Shown in pieces: positions 38,899 through 46,997 of a stretch of DNA of 64,000 nucleotides. Origin of the DNA: Azotimanducus sp965220185 (GTDB lineage: Bacteria; Pseudomonadota; Gammaproteobacteria; Pseudomonadales; Azotimanducaceae); assembly GCA_965220185.1 (NCBI GenBank), contig OZ244807.1, positions 1,674,001-1,738,000 of the forward strand. The letters run 5' to 3'. The translations under genes were made by a program, and so were the position numbers. Every line of letters begins with the position of its first letter. Within the stretch, counting starts at the first letter, position 1. The notes beneath the pieces are model-generated. The model saw nothing but the letters and a program-made list of their open reading frames with translations, was not told the DNA's origin and searched no databases.

Positions 38899-39519
38899 TC
38901 ACTGGTAATACGCATTCTCAGTAAAGCTATGATCCGTCACATCGCGTATCGCCTTGAGCTCTGGAATGGCGCGCAGCAACGCTTCTTCAACGCCGTGCTT
39001 CAAGGTGATGTCAACCGCTGCGCAGCCCTGGCAGCCGCCTCCGAACTGTAAGACCGCAGTGTTCTCTTCGACGACCTCGATCAGTGTCACCATGCCGCCG
39101 TGCGCCGCGAGCCCAGGGTTGATCTCGGTGTAGAGCACGTAGTTGATGCGATCCTCCAAAGGCGAATCGTCGGAGACTTTCGGCGCGCGCGCATTGGGGG
39201 CGCGAATGGTTAGCTGTCCGCCGAACTGATCTTCTCTGAAATCGACTTCGGCGTCTTCAAGAAAGGACTCGCTACGCTTCTCGATCCAAGTGGTGAACGG
39301 GCCGGCATCAAATGGGATATCGCCGTCTTCGGTTTCGCCCGCACGGCAGTAGGCGATGCAGGTTTCAGCTTGCGGCGTGCCGGGCTGCTGGACAAACACG
39401 CGAATGCCGATGTCTCCTTTTTGGAGATTTTCTTCTTCGCTCGACTCGCCGCGCCGTTTTTCTAAAAGTCCGACGAGATAGTCCTTGGCGGAGTCGGAAA
39501 TGTTGAGGTATGCGCCCAT
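38899..39519 (-). CDS. nfuA: Fe/S biogenesis protein NfuA
   Basis: 206 aa. The N-terminal half is a degenerate A-type carrier domain (LNISDSAKDYLVGLLEKR, GIRVFVQQPGTPQAETCIAYC). The C-terminal NifU-like domain has the cluster-binding GGCQGC (Cys163, Cys166) in LQFGGGCQGCAAVDITLKHGVE. It binds and delivers [4Fe-4S] clusters, especially under oxidative stress. The downstream region holds the vapBC pair 108 bases away. Confidence 0.96.
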   Translation of the reverse strand: MGAYLNISDSAKDYLVGLLEKRRGESSEEENLQKGDIGIRVFVQQPGTPQAETCIAYCRAGETEDGDIPFDAGPFTTWIEKRSESFLEDAEVDFREDQFGGQLTIRAPNARAPKVSDDSPLEDRINYVLYTEINPGLAAHGGMVTLIEVVEENTAVLQFGGGCQGCAAVDITLKHGVEEALLRAIPELKAIRDVTDHSFTENAYYQ

Positions 39520-39525
39520 CGCCCG

Positions 39526-39636
39526 CTATCCGATGATGCCTCCAGAAGCGAAGTGGATGGCACCGGCCACGAGGCACAGCAGCAAAATGACTGCGGCGCA
39601 GGTGTCGGCCTTGGCATCGCTGATGTTCGATTTCAT
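39526..39636 (-). CDS. 36-aa single-pass membrane peptide
   Basis: MKSNISDAKADTCAAVILLLCLVAGAIHFASGGIIG: a short polar start and one hydrophobic helix of about 20 residues. AAGGAGGTCGAT puts a near-perfect Shine-Dalgarno sequence just before the ATG at 39636, which is what convinces me it is translated. It lies between the DAHP synthase gene (31-base gap) and nfuA (6-base gap) on the same strand. The general shape recalls small membrane proteins such as YnhF, but I do not recognise a family. Confidence 0.65.
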   Translation of the reverse strand: MKSNISDAKADTCAAVILLLCLVAGAIHFASGGIIG

Positions 39637-39667
39637 ATCGACCTCCTTCAAGAGCACATATCTTACA

Positions 39668-40765
39668 TCACGCGGCGGCAAGCTCGGTTCGCGCTCGTCT
39701 TCGCAAGGGCTTGCGAAGACGTCCCGCCAATTCGCGCAAAAGTGACTCGGTAGTCGGCCAGTCGATGCAGGCATCGGTGATGGATTTGCCGTATTCAAGC
39801 TCCGCCCGGCCTTCCGTGAACGGTTGGCTGCCCGCTTCAAGATTGGATTCGAGCATCATGCCGACGATACTGCGATTGCCCGCTTCGATTTGCGCGGCGA
39901 CTTCATGGGCAACGAGTGGCTGGCGAGCGTGATTCTTGGCTGAATTGGCGTGACTGCAGTCAACGACGATGTTGGCGTCGAGCCCTGCGGCCTGCATCTG
40001 CCTTTCGGCGTCGGCGATGGAGTCGGCATCGAAGTTGGGTCCTCGCGCGCCGCCTCGGAGCACCAAGTGTCCGTCGGGGTTGCCGCGGGTGTGGATGATC
40101 GCGACTTCGCCGCGCTGATTGATGCCGAGAAACCGATGCGGGGTTGACACTGAGCGCAAGCCGTTGATGGCGACGCTGAGTCCGCCGTCGGTCGAATTCT
40201 TGAACCCAACCGGACAGGAAAGACCCGACGCCATTTCTCGATGCGTTTGAGATTCGACTGTGCGTGCGCCGATGGCCGACCATGCAATAAGGTCCTGTAG
40301 GTACTGGGGCATGATCGGATCGAGGGCTTCGGTGGCGATGGGCAGCCCGTGGATCGCGGGATCAGCAATCTTCAACAGCAGTTCGCGCGCGATTCTGATG
40401 CCTTCTTCGATGTGAAAAGTGCCGTTGAGATGCGGGTCGTTGATGAGGCCTTTCCAGCCAGTGGTCGTGCGCGGCTTTTCAAAGTAGGCGCGCATGACGA
40501 TCAAGATCGTGTCTTGAGCCTCGTGCGCCAGCGTCGAAAGCTTCTCGGCATAGTCGAGAGCGCCCTCTGGATCGTGGATTGAGCAAGGGCCGGCGATGAC
40601 GAGCAAGCGAGGGTCGGTTCCGCGCAGGATGCCGCGAATGCCGCGTCTGGCATCGGCGACTGCGTGCGCGATCGGCTTGCTCATGGGCAGCACGTCCTTC
40701 AGCCCTTTGGGCGAGATCAGGTTCTCTTGTGCGAGCACGTTGGTGTTTTCCGTTTGTTCCATCAT
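39668..40765 (-). CDS. 3-deoxy-7-phosphoheptulonate (DAHP) synthase, class I
   Basis: 365 aa (MM start, ATG 40765 or 40762). VIAGPCSIHDPEGALDYAEKL, MRAYFEKPRTTTGWKGLINDPHLNGTF, SQTHREMASGLSCPVGFKN and VDCSHANSAKNH are the AroF/AroG/AroH signatures; which isozyme and which feedback amino acid cannot be settled by eye. It condenses phosphoenolpyruvate and erythrose 4-phosphate, the first shikimate step, feeding the pheA and tyrA products encoded elsewhere in this window. Expression is probably controlled by the attenuator and leader peptide upstream. Confidence 0.95.
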   Translation of the reverse strand: MMEQTENTNVLAQENLISPKGLKDVLPMSKPIAHAVADARRGIRGILRGTDPRLLVIAGPCSIHDPEGALDYAEKLSTLAHEAQDTILIVMRAYFEKPRTTTGWKGLINDPHLNGTFHIEEGIRIARELLLKIADPAIHGLPIATEALDPIMPQYLQDLIAWSAIGARTVESQTHREMASGLSCPVGFKNSTDGGLSVAINGLRSVSTPHRFLGINQRGEVAIIHTRGNPDGHLVLRGGARGPNFDADSIADAERQMQAAGLDANIVVDCSHANSAKNHARQPLVAHEVAAQIEAGNRSIVGMMLESNLEAGSQPFTEGRAELEYGKSITDACIDWPTTESLLRELAGRLRKPLRRRARTELAAA

Positions 40766-40797
40766 GATGAATAGCCTTTCTCTTACCTCGAACTATG

Positions 40798-40839
40798 AAA
40801 AAACCCCGGGGCTTTCATGACATGCTGCCGACGGGGTTT
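40798..40839 (-). terminator. Intrinsic terminator/attenuator before the DAHP synthase gene
   Basis: On the - strand AAACCCCG and CGGGGTTT pair across a 26-base gap whose ends can extend the stem, followed by a run of six T, 33 bases before the start codon. Just upstream CCCCGGGG (40875-40868) can pair instead with the CCCCG of the first arm, giving an alternative antiterminator. This is the classic attenuator layout. Confidence 0.65.
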
Positions 40840-40923
40840 CTTGGGAAGCCGAGGGCGGTCACAATCGCCCCGGGGAATGTGATGATCTGGTTATTAGGAG
40901 TTGATCGTCAGTCGAGGCGGTAA

Positions 40924-41013
40924 CTACACAGCCCGCCAATATCGAGCGTGCAAAGCACGTCGGATAGGCGCACTGCCCGCGCCGCTAAATCGATGTTGCG
41001 TTCCAGATTTCAT
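40924..41013 (-). CDS. Candidate leader peptide of the DAHP synthase attenuator
   Basis: 29 codons: MKSGTQHRFSGAGSAPIRRALHARYWRAV, then TAG. Tyr-Trp stands 4 codons before the end and a Phe earlier, suiting control by aromatic amino acids. An ATG three codons upstream (41022) is in frame. The predicted promoter puts the RNA start at about 41013, so the peptide may be leaderless. No Shine-Dalgarno sequence was seen. Seen in sequence; function inferred. Confidence 0.5.
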   Translation of the reverse strand: MKSGTQHRFSGAGSAPIRRALHARYWRAV

Positions 41014-41020
41014 GCGGCGC

Positions 41021-41050
41021 ATTATGGAGACGGGCGCATGCGAATGTCAA
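41021..41050 (-). promoter_or_regulatory. Promoter for the DAHP synthase leader
   Basis: On the - strand TTGACA (41050-41045), 18 bases, CATAAT (41026-41021). Transcription would start close to 41013, the first base of the leader-peptide ATG. Confidence 0.6.
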
Positions 41051-41060
41051 ACAGTAGTTT

Positions 41061-41111
41061 CGATTTGAACCCGGCGGCTTGACTTGCTTTTTGAGGTTAC
41101 GTAGAGTCATG
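41061..41111 (+). promoter_or_regulatory. vapBC promoter region, first copy of a 51-base direct repeat
   Basis: It contains GGCTTGACTTGC, a good -35 (TTGACT), with TACGTA further on. It matches 41843-41893 without gaps, 41 of 51 bases. It precedes the vapB ATG by 33 bases. Confidence 0.6.
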
Positions 41112-41144
41112 TCGTTCCGCTAAAGCTAAGGATGCTACAGCATC

Positions 41145-41411
41145 ATGCGCAGTACAGTTCGACTCGACGACGACCTTATGCTAGACCTCAAGGCGAAGGC
41201 GCAATCGGAGGGCATTTCTCTCGCACGAATGCTCAATCGGACTTTGCGGACCGGGCTGAAGGTAGAGCGGGAGCGACCAGCCATTCGCCAGCAATTCCAA
41301 CAGAATTCGTATGCGATGGGAACCCCCTTGATAGATGTCGATAAGGCACTCGCACTTGCTGGCACGCTAGATGATCAGGAAGTTATACAGAAGATGTCTT
41401 TGCATAGGTGA
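41145..41411 (+). CDS. vapB: VapB-type ribbon-helix-helix antitoxin
   Basis: 88 aa. MRSTVRLDDDLMLDLKAKAQSEGISLARMLNRTLRTGL is a ribbon-helix-helix domain, and the tail (QQNSYAMGTPLIDVDKALALAGTLDDQEVIQKM) is typical of VapB partners of this PIN subgroup. AAGGA lies about 14 bases upstream. The stop overlaps the toxin GTG by 4 bases. The toxin gene has a nonsense codon, so this antitoxin may now act alone, for instance against related toxins or as a repressor. Confidence 0.85.
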   Translation: MRSTVRLDDDLMLDLKAKAQSEGISLARMLNRTLRTGLKVERERPAIRQQFQQNSYAMGTPLIDVDKALALAGTLDDQEVIQKMSLHR

Positions 41412-41851
41412 AAATCATAGATGTCAATATTCTGCTTTATGCAGTCAATCGAAATAGCGCCGAACATGTGCCGATCCATCAATGGTGGCAGCGAGCGCTA
41501 TCAGGAGACGAGTCCATCGGATTGCCGTGGCTGGTGCTGTCCGGCTTCCTACGTATAGCTACAAATCCAAGCATCTTCCCGCAACCCTTGACAGTTGACG
41601 AGGCCCTCTGAGAGGTGGAGCAATGGTTGTCCTCGGATGTGGCAATGACGATTTCAGAAAAGGCAGAGCATTGGCAGGTATTTCGTGAACTGTTGAACCA
41701 CAGCGGCACTGCTGCCAATCTCACGACGGATGCGCATCTTGCCGCGCTTGCTGTCACCTATGACGCGACGCTGATTTCGTGTGATAAGGATTTCGCAAGG
41801 TTCGTGGGTCTGCGCTGGATAAACCCGATCAATAAGCAAGTCTCAATTTGA
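41408..41851 (+). pseudogene. vapC: VapC-type PIN toxin with in-frame stop
   Basis: From GTG 41408 the frame reads KIIDVNILLYAVNRNSAEHVPIHQWWQRAL...PQPLTVDEAL, then TGA (41609-41611), and continues in the same frame EVEQWLSSDVAMTISEKAEHWQVFRELLNHSG...TTDAHLAALAVTYDATLISCDKDFARFVGLRWINP to 41851. Both halves match one PIN protein, so a single base change (for example CGA or TGG to TGA) has cut it. The PIN acids Asp4, Asp in TTDAHLA and Asp in CDKDF are all present, so read-through would give a complete toxin. Confidence 0.85.
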
Positions 41852-41908
41852 ATCCGCTGGCTTGACTTGCCTTGTGAGACTCCGTAGCGTCATGCGCAGT
41901 AAAGTTCG
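41843..41908 (+). repeat. Second copy of the vapBC promoter repeat plus vapB start relic
   Basis: Bases 41843-41893 repeat 41061-41111. ATGCGCAGTAAAGTTCGA follows directly, matching the first codons of vapB (MRSTVR) with one difference. It ends 12 bases before the FAA-hydrolase gene and may now serve as that gene's promoter. Confidence 0.65.
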
Positions 41909-41919
41909 ATGGAGCAACC

Positions 41920-42822
41920 ATGCGATTGATTACGTATCGCCGCGGAAATAGCACGCGCCTCGGCGCCATCAAGGATGCCCGCGTGGTGGACCTCAACGCG
42001 ATCGATGCGAATATACCGACCGATATGCTTGATCTCTTGCGCGGCGGGGACGACATGCTAGGGCGCGTCGCGGCGGCGGTTGCGAACGGGCGTGCACGGC
42101 TTCCCGTTGACGATGTAGAACTCCATTCCCCGGTGCCTGTGCCACCTCGAATCTTCGCGGTTGGCATAAATTACCTCGATCATTTCAACGAAGTGCCGGA
42201 GGGTGAGCGGGCGGCTAGAAAGATGTCTTTGCCAAAACGTCCGCTTATTTTCAACAAGCAGACAACGGCGGCCAACGGCCCCTACGGCAATGTCGTGCTG
42301 CCGGCAGAATCGGTCGAGCTTGATCACGAAGCCGAGCTTGGCGTTGTCATTGGCAAGACGTGTCGGCGCGTGCCACGCCAACGAGCCTATGAGGTCATCG
42401 CCGGCTACACCATCATCAACGATATTTCTGTGCGGGATTGGCAGCGCGCTGCGCCAACCATGACCATGGGCAAGTCGTGGGACACACACTGCCCGATGGG
42501 GCCAGCGCTGGTGACGAAAGACGAAGTGCCGGACCCGCTCGACTTGGAGATTCGCTTGGCCGTTGACGGCGAAGAGCGTCAGCGCTTCAACACTGGCGAG
42601 ATGCTGTTCAAGATTGACGAGCAGATCGCCTATCTCTCCACAGCCTTCACGCTCCTTCCGGGCGATGTCATCGCCACGGGTACGTCCAAGGGTGTCGCTG
42701 CCTTCCGGCCAGGTCAGCCATGGCTGCGGGTCGGGCAGCGTGTGCGTGTTGATATCGAAGGTCTTGGTTATATCGAAAATCAGGTCGTGACGGACGATGC
42801 GAAAACTGTTATCGGTGAATGA
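41920..42822 (+). CDS. Fumarylacetoacetate hydrolase family protein
   Basis: 300 aa. The C-terminal FAH domain (residues about 75-295) has FAVGINYLDHFNEV, RPLIFNKQTTAANGPYGNVVLP, the metal-binding LDHEAELGVVIG (E-x-E) and YTIINDISVRDWQ. The family includes the decarboxylase/isomerase HpaG (5-oxopent-3-ene-1,2,5-tricarboxylate and 2-hydroxyhepta-2,4-diene-1,7-dioate) and acylpyruvate hydrolases. The neighbouring HpaH-like hydratase supports a role in meta-cleavage of homoprotocatechuate or a similar aromatic, but the genes converge rather than form an operon. Confidence 0.88.
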   Translation: MRLITYRRGNSTRLGAIKDARVVDLNAIDANIPTDMLDLLRGGDDMLGRVAAAVANGRARLPVDDVELHSPVPVPPRIFAVGINYLDHFNEVPEGERAARKMSLPKRPLIFNKQTTAANGPYGNVVLPAESVELDHEAELGVVIGKTCRRVPRQRAYEVIAGYTIINDISVRDWQRAAPTMTMGKSWDTHCPMGPALVTKDEVPDPLDLEIRLAVDGEERQRFNTGEMLFKIDEQIAYLSTAFTLLPGDVIATGTSKGVAAFRPGQPWLRVGQRVRVDIEGLGYIENQVVTDDAKTVIGE

Positions 42823-42852
42823 GGCGAGGGCAGGGCAGTGTCGTGTCGTGGA

Positions 42853-43662
42853 TCAATGAAACGTTATTTCGACATCGCCCAAGCCTTGATCGAAACGGGC
42901 TAAGAAATGATCGCCAGCGGCGACTCGCACCAAGCGGATGAACGAACCTGACAGGATCGTGTGCCCTGGCTCGAACGTGACGCCGCCAATCTCGCCGAGC
43001 TTGTTGGCAAGCCACGCGATGGCGTTGATAGGATTCCCCATCACTTGCGTGGCGATGCCGGATTCCACAGGCTCGCCATTTCGAATGCAGGCGCCTCGCA
43101 CTTCGGCGATGCGAATGTCGCGCAAATCCATCGGATTGCCGCCGAGAATGACAGCGCCGCAGGATGCAAGGTCGGCAACCGTGTCGAAAATAGTTGACTC
43201 TTTGCGCCGACCCTCTTCGGTGATTCGAAAATCGACAAGCTCGATGGCTGGCAGCACGAAGTCGGTGGCTCGTATCACATCAGCGGTGTTTACACCCGGC
43301 CCGCGAAGCGAGCTTTTCATCACGAAGGCGATTTCAATCTCAATAGCGGGCGCGAGAAATCGCGCCATGTCGAGGTCTGCCGCCTCGGGCACGAAGAAAT
43401 TATCAAGCAGCGCACTGAAATCCGGCTCGTGGTAGTTCAAAAGCGCCTGCATCACTTTTGAGGTGAGCCCGACCTTGTAGCCTCGGATGCGCCTTCCTTC
43501 GGCGAGCCGTTGCTCAATGAATTGCTGCTGGATGCGATAGGCATCCTCGATACCCGCCTCCGGATAGGTCGCTGACAGCGGCGGCACTTGGCGGCGCTCG
43601 TGAAATGCCGTGTGCAGAAGCTGTGCGCTGTGGGCGATTTGCTCCGCTGTCAATCTTGTCAT
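42853..43662 (-). CDS. hpaH: 2-oxo-hept-3-ene-1,7-dioate hydratase-like protein (HpaH/HpcG)
   Basis: 269 aa from the ATG at 43662. YPEAGIEDAYRIQQQFIEQRLAEGRRIRGYKVGLTSKVMQ, DFSALLDNFFV, APAIEIEIAFVMKSSLRGPG and NPINAIAWLANKLGEIGGVTFEPGHTILSGSFIRLV align throughout with HpaH. It hydrates 2-oxo-hept-3-ene-1,7-dioate in 4-hydroxyphenylacetate breakdown. Related 2-keto-4-pentenoate hydratases are the main alternative. The gene lies 14 bases after the AddA-like helicase gene, on the same strand. Confidence 0.83.
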   Translation of the reverse strand: MTRLTAEQIAHSAQLLHTAFHERRQVPPLSATYPEAGIEDAYRIQQQFIEQRLAEGRRIRGYKVGLTSKVMQALLNYHEPDFSALLDNFFVPEAADLDMARFLAPAIEIEIAFVMKSSLRGPGVNTADVIRATDFVLPAIELVDFRITEEGRRKESTIFDTVADLASCGAVILGGNPMDLRDIRIAEVRGACIRNGEPVESGIATQVMGNPINAIAWLANKLGEIGGVTFEPGHTILSGSFIRLVRVAAGDHFLARFDQGLGDVEITFH

Positions 43663-43676
43663 TACTCTGCCGCCGC

Positions 43677-46600
43677 TCAAGTTCGAAGGGGCACTTTCAA
43701 TAGTTCAGGGATGCTTGTCAAGAAGAGAGCGGCGACAACAGGGAGGCCTTCGATCTCCTTGAAGACGCGCGCATAGCGTTCGAGCTGCCCCTCGTGCTCT
43801 GCGATCTGTCGTGCGCGAAACTTGGCGCGCGATTCTTTGGCGCGCGGCCGCGCGCTCTTGTAGTCGATAATGTAGCGGGTGCCGTCCTCAAGGAAGGTGC
43901 GGTCAACCCTGAGATTGACCAAACGACCTCCCAGGTGGGCTGAGAAGCCGGCTTCCGACTGCGCGCTCGCACGTTTCGCCAAAATCCACTGGCAGTCCTT
44001 GTGGCGAAGCGCGCGGCGCAGATGACGAACAGCCTGCGGCAGGAGGCGCGTGGCGACAGATGCATCGGCAGCGTCCTGCATCAGGATGCGCTGCAGCAGC
44101 GGTGTGATTTCATCGACGCGTCCATCGGGTGGCGTATCCGAAACATGCTCGGCAAGCCAGCGCAATGCCTCATGGATAGCGTTGCCGAGGATGATGGGCG
44201 GACGCGCGGTCCAAGGCTCCACCGCTGTCTGCCCCGGGGTTTGGCTCACATCATCCGCCATGAGACGAAACGCGCTGTCTAGCTCGATCTTGGCGAGGCG
44301 CCGCTGCGGCTGCCACGTCCATGCTGGCGGCAGGCGCAGCAGCTTCGGCGGCTCGTGTGCAGTATCTTCTTTTGCGCCTACTTTGCGTCTGCGCGAAGGA
44401 TGCAGCGTTGCTTGAGCGCGCACCGCATCCCAAATCGGTGCGAGCAGCGCGCCAGGTCTTGGCGCGGCTGAGGCGGTCAAATTCACCTTGCCTTGGCTGC
44501 GCTCGATCGCATCATTCGGCAAGGTCGCCGTCATGAGCAGGCTCTTGCGCGCCCGCGTGACAGCGACATAGAGGACTCGCTCGGTTTCGGCGAGGCTGCG
44601 CGCCTTATGCTCGTATTCAAGCCAATCGTAGAGTGATCCATCCTGTCCACTGCCATGCTTGGTCGCGGCGAGCAGCCCCTCGGGCGTCTGGCGCCACCGC
44701 ATGCTTGGCCGTTCGTCGCTCCTCGGCAGCCGCGAAGTGAAAGGGACAAGCACATGATCGAACTCAAGGCCTTTCGCTTGGTGGATGGTCATGACAATGA
44801 GCCTCGAATCCGACAAGGACGGGGCGTAGAGATCGGCGAGCGCTATTTCGAGTGCCTCGAAGTCAATCCAGGTCAAGCCTTGCGCTTCAATTAGTGCGAG
44901 CAGCGCTTCGACTGATTTGCGCGATCGGTGGTCGTTGTGAACTGCTGCAAGCCCGGTCATGGCCCACGCGCGCTCAAGCAAAGGGCGTGGCGCATGGCTT
45001 TGATAGCGCGCGCGCGCGCCCTCTAGAAGCGGCATGCATCTGGCGAGGGCATGTCGCTCTTCCTGATCAATCCCGGACAGAAAGCTCGGACTGTCGAGCA
45101 CCGAATCGAGGCGAGCGCCGCCATTCATGGCAGCGGCGAGCGCGAGCAGGCTGGCAAGCGACAAGCCAACGGCCGGACTTCGAAGCAGCGCGAAGTTCGC
45201 TAAGCGGTCGCGGGGTCTCGCGACCGCGCGCGCAAGGATGAGCATATCGCGAACAGCGGGCTCATCGGCAAGTCGATCAAGTTCAGTGCCTTGATACTCG
45301 ATACCTTGGTCTCTCAGCGCTCCGAGCAGAATTGGCGCTTGGGTGCGATTGCGCAGCAGGATTGCCACTTGGTCATTTGACTCGGCTTTGAGCAGGCGGC
45401 TCGCGCTCGAAGCTACGAATAGCGATTCTTGGTCGAGCTCGCTCGATATGTGCGGCGGGCTTTGGAAGAGATGCACACTCGCGCCCGTATATCGTCCCGC
45501 CCATTGATCATCCCGCTTGACTGCAGCGGCTGGCGCGTAGCCGACGGAGCCAGTGGCCAAGTCGGTTTCGCGCCCGACTGCGGGCGCAAATACCTTGTTC
45601 ACCCAATCGACGAGCAAGGTGTCCGAGCGAAAGTTGGTCTCAAGGTTGGCGCCGCGTAGCGCGATGCTGCGTTTGTCGCGATCAACGAGGCGCCCAACGC
45701 CTTCTTGCTCGGCTAAGTAGAAGAGTCCAACTTCGGCTTCGCGAAAGCTGTAGATCGACTGCATCGGGTCGCCTACGGCGAACACACTACGATCTTCGTT
45801 CGGCATCCACTCGCGCATCAGGCTGTGCATGAATTCGGTCTGCGTGACCGAAGTGTCTTGAAATTCATCAACGAGCACATGCTTGATTGAATAGTCGAGG
45901 GCGATGATGAGATCGGTTGGCAGCTCATCAGTGCCAAGCGAACGAGTCGCGCCGAACCCGAGTTCGACCAGATCCACAAAGCCGCGCTCGGCAAAGAGTG
46001 CGCGAAGTTCTTCGTGCGCGAGGGCAAGGCAGTCCTCGATCATGCGGATTCTTGCCTGTTCGGAAGCGTCAACCTCTAGATCCGGGAAGGCCCGAGCGGC
46101 CCGCAGTCCAGCCAAGTCCTTGCTCGCGAGCGCATCGATCAACGCCTGCAAGATCGTCTTGTGTTGATGATCGATCTCAGCGGGCAGCCGCTTGCGAAGA
46201 TCGCCAGTTTTGGTTAGGCAGAGGTCCGCAACGCGCCGCCATGCCCGTGCGTCGAGCAGCACATCGCCTGCGTCACGGGAAGCGATGCCCGTGGCGAGCG
46301 CGGCGAAGTCGCTTTTGTCGATACTCGGTTCGACCAGGCGCCAGAGTCGGTGCATTTTGCTCCGCAGCCATGCCGGTGGCTGATTGGCATCGGCCGCTTT
46401 CATTGGCCGCCATTGATCGCGTCGCGCAAGCAGGTCGACAAGCTGCCGTTTGACTCGGCTCTCGTTAAAGCCCTCAAGCGCGAGCAGCCGCACGACCGGC
46501 GAGGTATCCAATCGGCCTTGCTTGACGCGCGCGAAGACACGCTCCACTGCTTCTTCATAGCAGTAACGAGCGTCCTGCACCAGTTCAGTGCCCGGCGCGA

Positions 46601-46997
46601 TGCCCGCTTCAATAGGCGAGGCCTCGACGAGGCTGCGCCGAAAACTCTCAATAGTTTGAATCTTTAGGCGGGACGGGTTGGCGACCACCTCCCATCCGCC
46701 TGCATCGGACTTGCGGCGCGCGCGCTTCGCGGCTTCGCCGAGCTTGTCGGGGCGTGCCGAATCCGGCGCTTTCAGGCTGGCGAGAATCCGTTCTCGCATT
46801 TCAGCTGTGGCTTTGCGCGTGAAGGTGATCGCGAGTATCTCTTCGGGCTTCTCAACGAGGCTCAAGAGTTCGAGGTAGCGGGTGACGAGCAGCGTGGTTT
46901 TGCCCGACCCTGCCGGCGCGCGCAGTATCCAGCTGGTATCGGGCGCCGTCACTTGCGCGCGCACCGGCGCGTCGATGACATGCGGCTCGTGATTCAT
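43677..46997 (-). CDS. AddA-like UvrD-family helicase/nuclease
   Basis: 1106 aa. Walker A is LRAPAGSGKTTLLVTRYLELL (GSGKT at 30-34), Walker B is HVLVDEFQDTSVTQTEFMH, with other SF1A motifs such as GDPMQSIYSFREAEVGLF and MTIHQAKGLEFDHVLVPF. A C-terminal PD-(D/E)XK nuclease is marked by RYIIDYKSARPRAKES. It should resect double-strand breaks as a helicase-nuclease with the partner encoded upstream (4-base overlap). This is the AddAB alternative to RecBCD; gene names differ between lineages. Confidence 0.92.
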   Translation of the reverse strand: MNHEPHVIDAPVRAQVTAPDTSWILRAPAGSGKTTLLVTRYLELLSLVEKPEEILAITFTRKATAEMRERILASLKAPDSARPDKLGEAAKRARRKSDAGGWEVVANPSRLKIQTIESFRRSLVEASPIEAGIAPGTELVQDARYCYEEAVERVFARVKQGRLDTSPVVRLLALEGFNESRVKRQLVDLLARRDQWRPMKAADANQPPAWLRSKMHRLWRLVEPSIDKSDFAALATGIASRDAGDVLLDARAWRRVADLCLTKTGDLRKRLPAEIDHQHKTILQALIDALASKDLAGLRAARAFPDLEVDASEQARIRMIEDCLALAHEELRALFAERGFVDLVELGFGATRSLGTDELPTDLIIALDYSIKHVLVDEFQDTSVTQTEFMHSLMREWMPNEDRSVFAVGDPMQSIYSFREAEVGLFYLAEQEGVGRLVDRDKRSIALRGANLETNFRSDTLLVDWVNKVFAPAVGRETDLATGSVGYAPAAAVKRDDQWAGRYTGASVHLFQSPPHISSELDQESLFVASSASRLLKAESNDQVAILLRNRTQAPILLGALRDQGIEYQGTELDRLADEPAVRDMLILARAVARPRDRLANFALLRSPAVGLSLASLLALAAAMNGGARLDSVLDSPSFLSGIDQEERHALARCMPLLEGARARYQSHAPRPLLERAWAMTGLAAVHNDHRSRKSVEALLALIEAQGLTWIDFEALEIALADLYAPSLSDSRLIVMTIHQAKGLEFDHVLVPFTSRLPRSDERPSMRWRQTPEGLLAATKHGSGQDGSLYDWLEYEHKARSLAETERVLYVAVTRARKSLLMTATLPNDAIERSQGKVNLTASAAPRPGALLAPIWDAVRAQATLHPSRRRKVGAKEDTAHEPPKLLRLPPAWTWQPQRRLAKIELDSAFRLMADDVSQTPGQTAVEPWTARPPIILGNAIHEALRWLAEHVSDTPPDGRVDEITPLLQRILMQDAADASVATRLLPQAVRHLRRALRHKDCQWILAKRASAQSEAGFSAHLGGRLVNLRVDRTFLEDGTRYIIDYKSARPRAKESRAKFRARQIAEHEGQLERYARVFKEIEGLPVVAALFLTSIPELLKVPLRT

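Noticed and set aside
41609..41611. Selenocysteine or programmed read-through at the vapC TGA
   Set aside because: There is no SECIS-like hairpin directly after the codon, and PIN toxins do not use selenocysteine; a nonsense mutation is simpler.
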